Below, piece after piece: positions 8,579 through 14,895 of a stretch of 23,817 bases of DNA; positions within the stretch are counted from its first letter, which is position 1; each line of letters starts with the position of its first letter. Position numbers and translations under genes: made by a program. This DNA is from JAHBVH01 sp034437715 (GTDB lineage: Bacteria > Chloroflexota > Anaerolineae > Caldilineales > Caldilineaceae): the NCBI GenBank assembly GCA_034437715.1, contig DAOTTR010000412.1:1-23817 (forward strand). Direction: 5' to 3'. The notes beneath the pieces are model-generated. The model was not told where the DNA came from. It searched no databases and worked only from the letters and a program-made list of their open reading frames with translations.

Positions 8579-9415
8579 TCACCAGCCAAAACTCAGCCGG
8601 TCAATCAGCCGCTTTGGCAATTGTGCGGCGCGCATCTGGTTTTGGGTTAACTCAATCGGGTAGACAACGCGTTCGTAGCACCAGGTCATGGCCGCTACAT
8701 CCAAAATGGCGTAGGCCGCACGAGCATCATTGTCGCGTGGCTGACCCACACTGCCGGGGTTGATGAGCAGGCGCAGTTGTTCCGAGCAATCAAGCTGAAT
8801 CAAATGCCCAATCGGTGGTTGTAAAGAATCGACCGTAGCGACGGGATGCTTCATATTGGTGCTTTCATATTCATCGGCATCGCTATAGAAATCGTCAAAA
8901 ACCTCTGTGTACAGCTCCTCATGCAGCCGCCAACGATAGATCACTGGCTTGTGCGTGTGACCAAACAGGCAGATCTGCTCAGGAAAGGCACCAAAATTCT
9001 CCATGGCAATGCTAGGGGTCATAATATATTCAGAGACTGGCTCGCGCGGGCTGGCATGGGTCAAGAGGAGATGGGGAGTTTCGGGTGGGCACACGGGTTT
9101 ATCGGGCAATTCGGCCAGATAGGTCATGTTCGCCGGGGTAAGCGTGTCGCGCGTCCAGAGCACGGCTTGTTGGGCATAGGGGTTGAACGCTTCCACATCC
9201 ATGCCCGGTTTGCCCAAGACGGCCAGATCATGGTTGCCCATGATGCAAATGGCGGCCAAGTCACGAATGATCTCCACACATTCATTGGGGCGCGGCCCAT
9301 AGCCGACCACGTCGCCCAAACACCAAATGGTGTCATAGCGACCTTGAGTTGCACCCAGGACACTTTCCAATGCCGCTAGATTGGCGTGAATATCAGACAG
9401 TATGAGTGCTCGCAT
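8579..9415 (-). CDS. Metallophosphoesterase family protein (YfcE/MJ0936-like)
   Basis: Calcineurin-like phosphoesterase of 278 residues. The metal-binding blocks are all visible in order: ILSDIHANLAAL, WCLGDVVGYGP, IMGNHDLAVLG, LLTHASPR, LFGHTHKPV and LINPGSVGQPRD. It probably hydrolyses phosphodiesters with a di-metal centre in the cytoplasm. The substrate cannot be read from sequence. An acidic insert between the GHTH and NPGS blocks makes it longer than minimal ~180-residue YfcE proteins. No Shine-Dalgarno sequence precedes the ATG, and a good promoter places transcription start next to it, so the mRNA is probably leaderless. It is convergent with the cNMP/PH gene, with no bases between the stops. 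Confidence 0.9.
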   Translation of the reverse strand: MRALILSDIHANLAALESVLGATQGRYDTIWCLGDVVGYGPRPNECVEIIRDLAAICIMGNHDLAVLGKPGMDVEAFNPYAQQAVLWTRDTLTPANMTYLAELPDKPVCPPETPHLLLTHASPREPVSEYIMTPSIAMENFGAFPEQICLFGHTHKPVIYRWRLHEELYTEVFDDFYSDADEYESTNMKHPVATVDSLQPPIGHLIQLDCSEQLRLLINPGSVGQPRDNDARAAYAILDVAAMTWCYERVVYPIELTQNQMRAAQLPKRLIDRLSFGW

Positions 9416-9423
9416 AGGGTATA

Positions 9424-9452
9424 ATTATCAATTGTCAATGGACAATTGTCAA
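9424..9452 (-). promoter_or_regulatory. Promoter for the metallophosphoesterase gene
   Basis: On the minus strand a consensus TTGACA (9447-9452) is followed after exactly 17 bases by GATAAT (9424-9429). Transcription would begin near 9417, two bases before the ATG at 9415. The boxes lie within a repetitive AATTGTCAATGGACAATTG tract common in intergenic DNA, so the promoter may derive from a repeat. Confidence 0.5.
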
Positions 9453-9489
9453 TTATGCATGGGCTACATGTCAGCCGCCACCCCTCTAT

Positions 9490-9518
9490 TTGACGGAATT
9501 GGTCGGCTGGTCTATTAT
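9490..9518 (+). promoter_or_regulatory. Promoter for nadK
   Basis: TTGACG (9490-9495) and TATTAT (9513-9518) have ideal 17-bp spacing. The predicted 5' untranslated region of about 70 bases contains a 13-bp tandem repeat at 9549-9583. Confidence 0.5.
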
Positions 9519-9548
9519 CGACAGAATTTATAGCGTACACCGACCAAA

Positions 9549-9583
9549 TACACTGACTAAGTACACTGACTAAGTACACTGAG
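9549..9583 (+). repeat. 13-bp tandem repeat in the nadK leader
   Basis: TACACTGACTAAG occurs at 9549-9561 and 9562-9574, with a third partial copy at 9575-9583. It lies between the candidate promoter and the start codon. Confidence 0.75.
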
Positions 9584-9594
9584 ACTGGTAGACG

Positions 9595-10512
9595 ATGACA
9601 TCCAATACAATCATTACTGCTCCTGCGCTAGATGGCGCAACGCAGGGCGCAACATCAGTTTTTCAACGAATTGGGGTGCTCTATCATCCCAAAAAGCCCG
9701 ATTCGGTTGCCCTTGCCCAAACAATCGAGCTCTTTCTGCGCGAGCTAGGAATTGGCGAGATCTGGCAAGAATCGGCATGGGAAGCCGAGGCCGTCGCGCG
9801 CCATCTACCCCATGTCGATCTGCTGATCACGCTGGGCGGGGATGGCACACTGTTGCGCGCGGCGCGCGTGGGCGCGCCCTATCATGTGCCCATGTTGGGC
9901 GTAAAGATGGGCCGGCTGGGCTTTTTGGCCGAGTTGATGCCCGATCAGTGGCAGGAACCCTTACGCCGGATTATCCAAGGTGATTATTGGGTGGAGGAAC
10001 GCTTGATGGTGCGGGCGCGCGTCGAACGACGGGGCATGGAAGGTGAGGCTCCACAGATTATTTGTGAACACGATGCCCTCAATGATGTAGTCTTTAGTCG
10101 TGGCGATCTGGCGCGTGTGGTGCGCATTAGCGCCCATTTGGATGGCGGCTACCTGACAACCTACACATGTGATGGTTTAATTGTCAGTACGGCAACTGGC
10201 AGCACCGGTTATGCGCTGGCGGTAGGTGGCCCCATTTTGCCGCCAGAATTGTGCAATATTCTATTGATCCCGATTGCCCCGCATTTGAGTATGGATCGCG
10301 CCGTGGTATTGGCCGAGGGTGCCGAGATCCGCATGCGCGCCTTTAGCGATCACCGTCCGATTCTGACGGTCGATGGGCAGGTTGTGGTGGAAATTGGGGA
10401 TGAGGATGAGGTTGTCGTGGTCGGCAGCCCCTTTAAGGCGCGTTTTGTGCGTGTCTGTGAACGTAGTTATTTCTATCAGGTACTGATGGATAAGTTGCGT
10501 TGGATTGGATAA
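9595..10512 (+). CDS. nadK: NAD kinase
   Basis: ATP- or polyphosphate-dependent phosphorylation of NAD to NADP in the cytoplasm. The diagnostic GGDGTLLRAAR block is at residues 81-91. LNDVVFSRG follows (the usual NE is ND here), then CDGLIVSTATGSTGYALAVG and GGPILPP, which bind NAD. Length 305 is normal. The first ~22 residues are a low-complexity Ala/Thr-rich tail before the fold begins at RIGVLYHP, so translation could start later, but no better start codon or Shine-Dalgarno sequence is seen. The next gene begins 4 bases after the stop, so the two are likely one transcript. Confidence 0.95.
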   Translation: MTSNTIITAPALDGATQGATSVFQRIGVLYHPKKPDSVALAQTIELFLRELGIGEIWQESAWEAEAVARHLPHVDLLITLGGDGTLLRAARVGAPYHVPMLGVKMGRLGFLAELMPDQWQEPLRRIIQGDYWVEERLMVRARVERRGMEGEAPQIICEHDALNDVVFSRGDLARVVRISAHLDGGYLTTYTCDGLIVSTATGSTGYALAVGGPILPPELCNILLIPIAPHLSMDRAVVLAEGAEIRMRAFSDHRPILTVDGQVVVEIGDEDEVVVVGSPFKARFVRVCERSYFYQVLMDKLRWIG

Positions 10513-10516
10513 ATCG

Positions 10517-11044
10517 ATGAGTGAAGTCGCTGTTTTGTATTGTGTGAATCACCCAACTACCGAAACTTTATTACGCTGCAATAAGTGTGGCAGGCCGATC
10601 TGTATGAAGTGCGCCCAGTTGACTGATGTTGGCTATCGGTGCAAGGATTGTATTCGCAACCAGCAGAAGAGTTATTTTAATGCACAGAGTTGGGATAATC
10701 CGGTGGCGTTGCTCGTGAGCTTTTTGGTAACGCTGATCGCCACGCCAATTGTTTCGTTTTTATTCTCCTTTGCCGGGTTCTTTGGCTGGCTAATCGCCTT
10801 TGTGGCGGGGCCAGGTGCCGGCGGTATCTTGACCCAAATTATTCGCTGGGCCGTGGGCAAGCGGCGTGGGCGCTATTTGGTCTTCTTTGCGATTGGGGGC
10901 ATTGTCCTGGGCATGTTGGCGGGCGCCTTTTTTGGCTCAATATTGGGCATTAGTCGGGGCGGGGTACTCTTCCTGCTCTTTAATCTGCCCATGCTGATCT
11001 TTGCCTTTTTGGCTGCCTCGACTGCCTATCGATTTTTGCGCTGA
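10517..11044 (+). CDS. Zinc-finger (B-box type) membrane protein
   Basis: A 175-residue protein with an N-terminal cysteine cluster. Ligands are C9 and H12 (CVNH), C21 and C24 (CNKC), C29 and C32 (CMKC), C42 and C45 (CKDC), eight in all and enough for two zinc ions in a B-box-like arrangement. Hydrophobic segments at about 62-82, 85-105, 118-145 and 150-170 predict four membrane helices, so the finger is presumably cytoplasmic. The ATG at 10517 was preferred over a TTG at 10505 that would overlap nadK. GGAT at 10507-10510 is a weak ribosome site. Proteins with this N-terminal finger and a hydrophobic C-terminus are common but uncharacterised. Function is unknown. Confidence 0.75.
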   Translation: MSEVAVLYCVNHPTTETLLRCNKCGRPICMKCAQLTDVGYRCKDCIRNQQKSYFNAQSWDNPVALLVSFLVTLIATPIVSFLFSFAGFFGWLIAFVAGPGAGGILTQIIRWAVGKRRGRYLVFFAIGGIVLGMLAGAFFGSILGISRGGVLFLLFNLPMLIFAFLAASTAYRFLR

Positions 11045-11290
11045 TGGATAGGGAAAAGGTAACGATGCAGCCGGGAATGCGCCCAGGGGGATCCCGATCC
11101 TGGTGGCAAGCATGCGCTTGCCGCCAGGATGGCGGCGTTCCCGGCTGTGTCTACCATCTGCTTGATCTGTTAAATGATAACAGAAGCGAACATATGGTAC
11201 ACCCATCGTTTTACCCCACCACACCTCATGCCCCTACTGGATCATTATTTTTTTGGAATAGCCTTAGTCAGCAAACTACGTCCCAAAATT
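11045..11290. other. Intergenic region with a palindromic REP-like element
   Basis: No supported gene. CAGCCGGGAA (11068-11077) is exactly inverted at 11138-11147, bounding an 80-bp palindromic unit. Its right half, from GCCGCCAGG to TTCCCGG, recurs at 12821-12847. A short dyad, CTGTTA and TAACAG, lies just beyond (about 11166-11182). The 124-codon open frame here runs through the repeat and looks spurious. Confidence 0.55.
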
Positions 11291-11320
11291 TTGACTTATC
11301 GAGTGGTAATAGGCTATACT
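11291..11320 (+). promoter_or_regulatory. Candidate promoter of the rplU-rpmA-rpmE operon
   Basis: TTGACT (11291-11296) and TATACT (11315-11320) are separated by 18 bases. If used, the leader of rplU would be about 260 nt, long enough for control elements. A dyad CTTATCA (11518-11524) and TGATAAG (11531-11537) lies 50 bases before the start codon. No known leader class was recognised. Confidence 0.4.
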
Positions 11321-11588
11321 TACCGTTTGTGAGTAATTTGCTTGCAATTCGTTGCCACGTTTATATGGATGTGGTAATTGATCAAAGATTACAGACAAAT
11401 TGCCACACTATCAATTAGGATTTGCGCTCGAACCCTTACTTCCACAGTTTGTAAAATTGGTTGCATCCAACGTGGAAAGTCTAGAGTGCAAAGCCGCTCC
11501 TAAAGTCTCGATCTTGGCTTATCATATTGCTGATAAGTGTTGAAATCGAATCACATACGCATCGAGCGCGGCGTAGAAAGGGCAGAAA

Positions 11589-12068
11589 ATGCACGCAGTT
11601 ATTCGGACCGGCGGCAAGCAGTATTATGTGACAGCCGGTAGCATTCTGGAAGTCGAAAAGTTAGAAGGTAATGTCGGTGACACAATTGCGTTGGCAGATG
11701 TGTTGTTGATCGCTGGCGCTGGCGAAGTGACCGTGGGTCAGCCCGTTATTGAAGGTGCCAGTGTAACCGTTAAAATTACCGGTCAGCATCGTGGTGAGAA
11801 GATTCGTGTCTTCCGCTATCGCCCCAAGAAACGCATTCGCGTGCGCAAAGGGCATCGCCAATATTTGACACGCCTTGAGATCCAGGCGATCCGGCTGGCC
11901 GATGGCACAGCGTTCCAGCTTGCGGCTCCAATAGCTGTGGCCGCAGAAGAACCTGTCGCTGCGGAACCCGTGATGGAGCCAGTTGATAGCGCAGCAGTGC
12001 CAAGTGCTATCGAGAGTAGTGCTGATAACAATCTTACAGCGACAGCAGAGTCAGAAGATAAGGAGTAG
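11589..12068 (+). CDS. rplU: Large ribosomal subunit protein bL21 with acidic C-terminal tail
   Basis: Binds 23S rRNA in the 50S subunit. Residues 1-102 are a complete bL21 (MHAVIRTGGKQYYVTAG, IRVFRYRPKKR, RVRKGHRQYLT). The remaining ~57 residues form an Ala/Glu/Val-rich, strongly acidic tail (EEPVAAEPVMEPVDSAAV), which makes the protein about half as long again as the usual ~103 residues. The start is set by AAAGGG 7 bases upstream of the ATG. It heads the rplU-rpmA-rpmE cluster. The linked rplU-rpmA pair is conserved widely. Confidence 0.95.
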   Translation: MHAVIRTGGKQYYVTAGSILEVEKLEGNVGDTIALADVLLIAGAGEVTVGQPVIEGASVTVKITGQHRGEKIRVFRYRPKKRIRVRKGHRQYLTRLEIQAIRLADGTAFQLAAPIAVAAEEPVAAEPVMEPVDSAAVPSAIESSADNNLTATAESEDKE

Positions 12069-12073
12069 ATAAG

Positions 12074-12340
12074 ATGGCGCACAAAAAAGGTGGCGGTTCC
12101 AGCCGTAATGGTCGTGACTCAAATTCCCAGCGCTTGGGCGTGAAGCGCTTTTCCGGTCAACTTGTCCGCGCCGGTCATATCTTGGTTCGCCAACATGGCA
12201 CCAAGTTCTACCCAGGCGAAAATGTCGATATTGGTCGGGATAACACGCTGTTTGCTACCCATGATGGTTATGTTGCCTTTGAATGGGCGCGCGGTAAGCG
12301 CAAGCAGATTAGTGTATACCCAGAACAACAGGTGAATTAA
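12074..12340 (+). CDS. rpmA: Large ribosomal subunit protein bL27
   Basis: 50S protein whose flexible N-terminus reaches the peptidyl-transferase centre. The 88-residue sequence is typical: MAHKKGGGSSRNGRDSNSQR at the start, then GVKRFSGQLVRAGHILVRQ and GTKFYPGENVDIGRDNTLFA. The N-terminus begins directly with AHKKGG, with no Firmicutes-type cleaved extension. AAGGAG (12060-12065), overlapping the end of rplU, sits 8 bases before the ATG. Confidence 0.97.
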   Translation: MAHKKGGGSSRNGRDSNSQRLGVKRFSGQLVRAGHILVRQHGTKFYPGENVDIGRDNTLFATHDGYVAFEWARGKRKQISVYPEQQVN

Positions 12341-12341
12341 A

Positions 12342-12680
12342 ATGAAAGCTGATATCCATCCGCAATATTATCCGATGGCGCGCGTGATTTGTTCCTGTGG
12401 CACTACGTGGTTCACAGGCAGCACCGCGCCCGAAATTCGCACGGACGTCTGTAGCGCTTGTCATCCGTTTTATACGGGTGAACAACGTATTGTTGACACT
12501 GCTGGTCAAGTCGAGCGCTTTATGAAGCGCCTTGAACGCCGCCAGAGTGGTGCCGCCCGCCGCGAGATTGAACTGCGCGCCCGCCGCGAAGCTGACGAAG
12601 CAGCGCGCAAGGCCCGCGCGCGTGGGGACAACCCCGAAGCTGCTGCGGCTGAAGTCTTGGCCCAATACGATATGCGTTAA
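12342..12680 (+). CDS. rpmE: Large ribosomal subunit protein bL31, zinc type, with helical C-terminal extension
   Basis: 50S protein bridging to the small subunit. The start MKADIHPQYY and the cysteine pairs ICSCG and CSACHPFYTG identify the zinc-binding (C+) form, so the protein may also act as a zinc reserve. After the bL31 core, about 40 extra residues rich in Arg, Glu and Ala (RREIELRARREADEAARKAR) predict a charged helix. The family is usually ~70 residues; this is 112. AGGTGA upstream serves as the ribosome site, and only one base separates it from rpmA. A strong terminator follows. Confidence 0.95.
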   Translation: MKADIHPQYYPMARVICSCGTTWFTGSTAPEIRTDVCSACHPFYTGEQRIVDTAGQVERFMKRLERRQSGAARREIELRARREADEAARKARARGDNPEAAAAEVLAQYDMR

Positions 12681-12723
12681 TGAATGCACCGTACAAGTAG
12701 CGTACGCTTAGAATTAAAGTTGC

Positions 12724-12761
12724 AAATAAGGCAGAGGCCAATACCTCTGCCTTATTTATTG
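12724..12761 (+). terminator. Terminator of the ribosomal protein operon
   Basis: A perfect 14-bp stem (12724-12737 with 12744-12757) and a 6-nt loop (CCAATA). The stem ends in ATTT and continues into an AT-rich tract. Its symmetry would allow it to work in both directions. The MITE at 12762 is inserted directly at its 3' edge. Confidence 0.8.
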
Positions 12762-12866
12762 ACTCATGTTACCCAGTCCCTCCTGGGCACCCAGAGGGTT
12801 CCCGCGGCATTCTGCTGGCCTGCCGCCAGGGATGGCGGCGTTCCCGGTATGTAACATAAGTTATTG
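12757..12866. mobile_element. MITE with TIR ACTCATGTTAC and 5-bp target duplication TATTG
   Basis: The left end ACTCATGTTAC (12762-12772) is inverted at the right end as GTAACATAAGT (12851-12861), 10 of 11 matching. The element of 100 bp is flanked by TATTG on both sides (12757-12761 and 12862-12866). It carries no gene. Its interior holds a palindromic GCCGCC...GGCGGCG segment shared with 11068-11147. Confidence 0.75.
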
Positions 12867-12971
12867 ACTGAATTTATGGAAATCGGTCAGCGCTGATCGC
12901 TTTGCCAATCATCCGTTTAGCCATTACCAATTAACAATTATCAATTGGTAATCACGTACTATCTTTGAGTT
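12867..12971. promoter_or_regulatory. Upstream region of tdk with AT-rich dyad
   Basis: ACCAATT and AATTGGT form a dyad within 12926-12949, of the same ATTGTCAATT-like flavour as the tract at 9421-9456. TACTAT (12957-12962) could be a -10 box, but spacing to any -35-like sequence is poor. No firm promoter can be called. Confidence 0.25.
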
Positions 12972-12981
12972 GGAGGTGCCT

Positions 12982-13569
12982 ATGCTCCAAGAGCGCGGCA
13001 GTGGCGGTATTGAATTAATTTGTGGCTCGATGTTTAGTGGCAAAACGGAAGAACTTCTACGCCGCATCCGCCGGGCCGAATTTGCCCGCAAGCGTATCCA
13101 AATCTTCAAACCCCAAATCGATTCACGTTATGGTCTCCAACGGGTTGCGTCGCACAACGGCGTGGCGCGCGAAGATGTGATCGTGGTGGCCAACGCGGCT
13201 GCGATCTTGGAACAGATGGCCGCTGACACCGAAGTCGTGGCAATTGATGAAGTGCAGTTTTTTGATTGGGCGATTGCCGACATCTGCACCAAGTTGGCCG
13301 ACGACAACCGCCGCGTCATTGCCGCCGGTCTGGATCAAGATTTCCGTGGCGAACCTTTTGGTCCCTTGCCGCTGCTCATGGCCCTGGCCGAACGGGTGGA
13401 TAAGCTGCAAGCCATCTGCGTCTGTTGCGGTTCCACGGCCAGCCGCACCCAGCGCCTGATCGATGGTCGCCCGGCGCGCTATGATGACCCGATTATTCTG
13501 GTGGGGGGCAGTGAAAGCTATGAAGCGCGTTGCCGGCGCTGCCATGATGTGCCCGGCAAACCCGACTAA
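12982..13569 (+). CDS. tdk: Thymidine kinase (type II)
   Basis: Phosphorylates thymidine with ATP in the salvage of deoxynucleosides. The 195-residue protein has the P-loop ICGSMFSGKT (residues 13-22), the Walker B/catalytic region IDEVQFFD (D89, E90) and the structural-zinc cysteines (CVCCGSTASR and CRRCH). The lasso-region sequence RTQRLIDGRPA is also present. The ATG at 12982 is the likely start because GGAGG lies 5 bases upstream; a TTG at 12970 would place the ribosome site inside the gene. Its stop overlaps the next start (TAATG), so translation is probably coupled to the deacetylase gene. Confidence 0.95.
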   Translation: MLQERGSGGIELICGSMFSGKTEELLRRIRRAEFARKRIQIFKPQIDSRYGLQRVASHNGVAREDVIVVANAAAILEQMAADTEVVAIDEVQFFDWAIADICTKLADDNRRVIAAGLDQDFRGEPFGPLPLLMALAERVDKLQAICVCCGSTASRTQRLIDGRPARYDDPIILVGGSESYEARCRRCHDVPGKPD

Positions 13570-14483
13570 TGCTGCCCATTGTCTACCATCCCGATTACGT
13601 TGCAGCGTTGCCACCGGGACATCGTTTCCCCATGGCCAAATTTGGTAAAGTCTATGAATGGTTGGTGCGCGACGGTATTGCCGATCTGCATCAGTTTCAT
13701 TTCCCCGAACGTGCGCCCGAAAATTGGCTACATCTGGCTCATGCGCCCCACTATGTGGATGCCTATTGCCAAGGCACGTTGGATGCGCGCGCCATGCGCC
13801 GCATCGGCCTTCCCTGGAGCGAGACGTTGGTGAATCGCACTTGTATCGCGCTCGGCGGCACTGTGCTCACGGCGCAATTGGCTTTGCAAGTTGGGCTGGC
13901 CTGTAACACCGCCGGTGGCACCCATCATGCCTTTGCCGATTTTGGCTCGGGCTTCTGCATTTTTAACGATCTCGCGGTGGCCGCCAGACTGTTGCTGCAA
14001 CAGGGCAAAGCACAGCGTATCCTCATTATTGATCTGGATGTGCATCAAGGCGATGGCACCGCCGCCATCTTGCAGGGGGATGACCGCATCTTTACCTTTT
14101 CCATGCACTGTGCTAACAATTTTCCTTTCCGCAAACAGCAGAGCGACCTTGATATTGAATTATCCGTAGGCACCGAAGATGCCGAGTATCTGCGTACCTT
14201 GGCGGGTATCATCCCTGATTTGTTGAGCCACGTGCGGCCAGATTTTATCTTCTATGATGCCGGTGTCGATCCGCATATCGAAGATGCCTTGGGCAAATTG
14301 GCGTTGACGGATGCCGGCTTATATGCGCGCGATCATTATGTGTTGGACGCTTGCCTCCACTATGGTGCGCCGGTCGCCACGGTGATTGGGGGCGGCTATC
14401 AACGGGACATTGATCGGCTGGCGCGCCGGCATTGCACAGTTCATCGTGCGGCTAGCGAGCTGTTTCGCGACCATGTTCTGTAA
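13569..14483 (+). CDS. Histone deacetylase-like (class IV, HDAC11-type) zinc hydrolase
   Basis: Arginase/deacetylase-fold protein of 304 residues. The zinc and catalytic blocks are intact: the paired His in TAGGTHHAFADFGSGFC, the metal-binding DLDVHQGDGTA, the Asp in FYDAGVDPHIEDALG, and the GGGY tyrosine (VIGGGYQRD). The DPHIEDxLGxL pattern and FCIFND resemble class IV HDAC11-like proteins and their bacterial relatives. Bacterial homologues may deacylate proteins, polyamines or small molecules; the substrate here is unknown. It overlaps the thymidine kinase stop by one base, so the two are in one operon. A MITE begins 12 bases after the stop. Confidence 0.9.
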   Translation: MLPIVYHPDYVAALPPGHRFPMAKFGKVYEWLVRDGIADLHQFHFPERAPENWLHLAHAPHYVDAYCQGTLDARAMRRIGLPWSETLVNRTCIALGGTVLTAQLALQVGLACNTAGGTHHAFADFGSGFCIFNDLAVAARLLLQQGKAQRILIIDLDVHQGDGTAAILQGDDRIFTFSMHCANNFPFRKQQSDLDIELSVGTEDAEYLRTLAGIIPDLLSHVRPDFIFYDAGVDPHIEDALGKLALTDAGLYARDHYVLDACLHYGAPVATVIGGGYQRDIDRLARRHCTVHRAASELFRDHVL

Positions 14484-14490
14484 GCTGTAT

Positions 14491-14717
14491 AAGCAACTCA
14501 TGTTACGCAAGTGAGGGGGGTGGCGGATAAAACTTACGTTTTTCCCGCAATTTTCTTCGCCACCGCTCCCGCGTGCCCGTCTTGATCTAGATCATTGGGC
14601 AAGGATGGGCACGCGGTGGGCGGCGAATCAAGTCACGGGTCTTACCAAAGGTTGATCCGCCGCCCACCTCATGCCCCTACGCAGCTTGTCATTACTCCTG
14701 CGTAACATGAGTAAGCA
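14491..14717. mobile_element. MITE with TIR ACTCATGTTACGCA and 5-bp target duplication AAGCA
   Basis: Perfect 14-bp terminal inverted repeats lie at 14496-14509 and 14699-14712, with AAGCA directly outside both ends (14491-14495 and 14713-14717). The 217-bp element holds no gene. Its halves are largely complementary (for instance GCGTGCCC with GGGCACGC), so it can fold into one long imperfect hairpin. The ends match those of the element at 12762-12861. Confidence 0.85.
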
Positions 14718-14757
14718 ATTTGATAGTGATGAAATATAGATTACGTAGATGGTAAAC

Positions 14758-14786
14758 TAGATTATTTGTTGTAGAGACGCTATAAT
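14758..14786 (+). promoter_or_regulatory. Possible glyA promoter
   Basis: A perfect TATAAT is at 14781-14786, but the sequence 17 bases upstream (TAGATT) is a poor -35. The leader to the start codon would be about 105 nt. A 12-bp direct repeat (AGAATATACGAG, 14858-14869 and 14870-14881) lies just before the ribosome site. Confidence 0.25.
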
Positions 14787-14857
14787 GAAATGAATAGTGC
14801 TTTTACTGCGCGGCCAACACAATCAGCTATGCTACGTATAGTATGAATATTGACTAA

Positions 14858-14881
14858 AGAATATACGAGAGAATATACGAG
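14858..14881 (+). repeat. 12-bp tandem duplication before glyA
   Basis: AGAATATACGAG is present twice in direct succession. The second copy runs straight into the GGAGA ribosome site. Confidence 0.8.
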
Positions 14882-14895
14882 GAGATTTAACGTTT

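Noticed and set aside
9376..9579. 67-codon minus-strand open frame with repetitive CIIDNCPLTIDNY reading
   Set aside because: It is the translation of the ATTGTCAATT-type intergenic repeat, a known source of false genes.
10505..10516. TTG start for the zinc-finger protein, overlapping nadK
   Set aside because: An ATG four bases after the nadK stop is a more natural start and the domain needs no extra residues.
11044..11418. 124-codon plus-strand open frame after the zinc-finger protein
   Set aside because: It runs through a palindromic repeat and the likely rplU promoter, has no ribosome site and no recognisable domains.
14850..14879. TTGACT-N18-TATACG as the glyA promoter
   Set aside because: It would put the transcript start within or after the ribosome site, and the -10 match comes from the tandem duplication.
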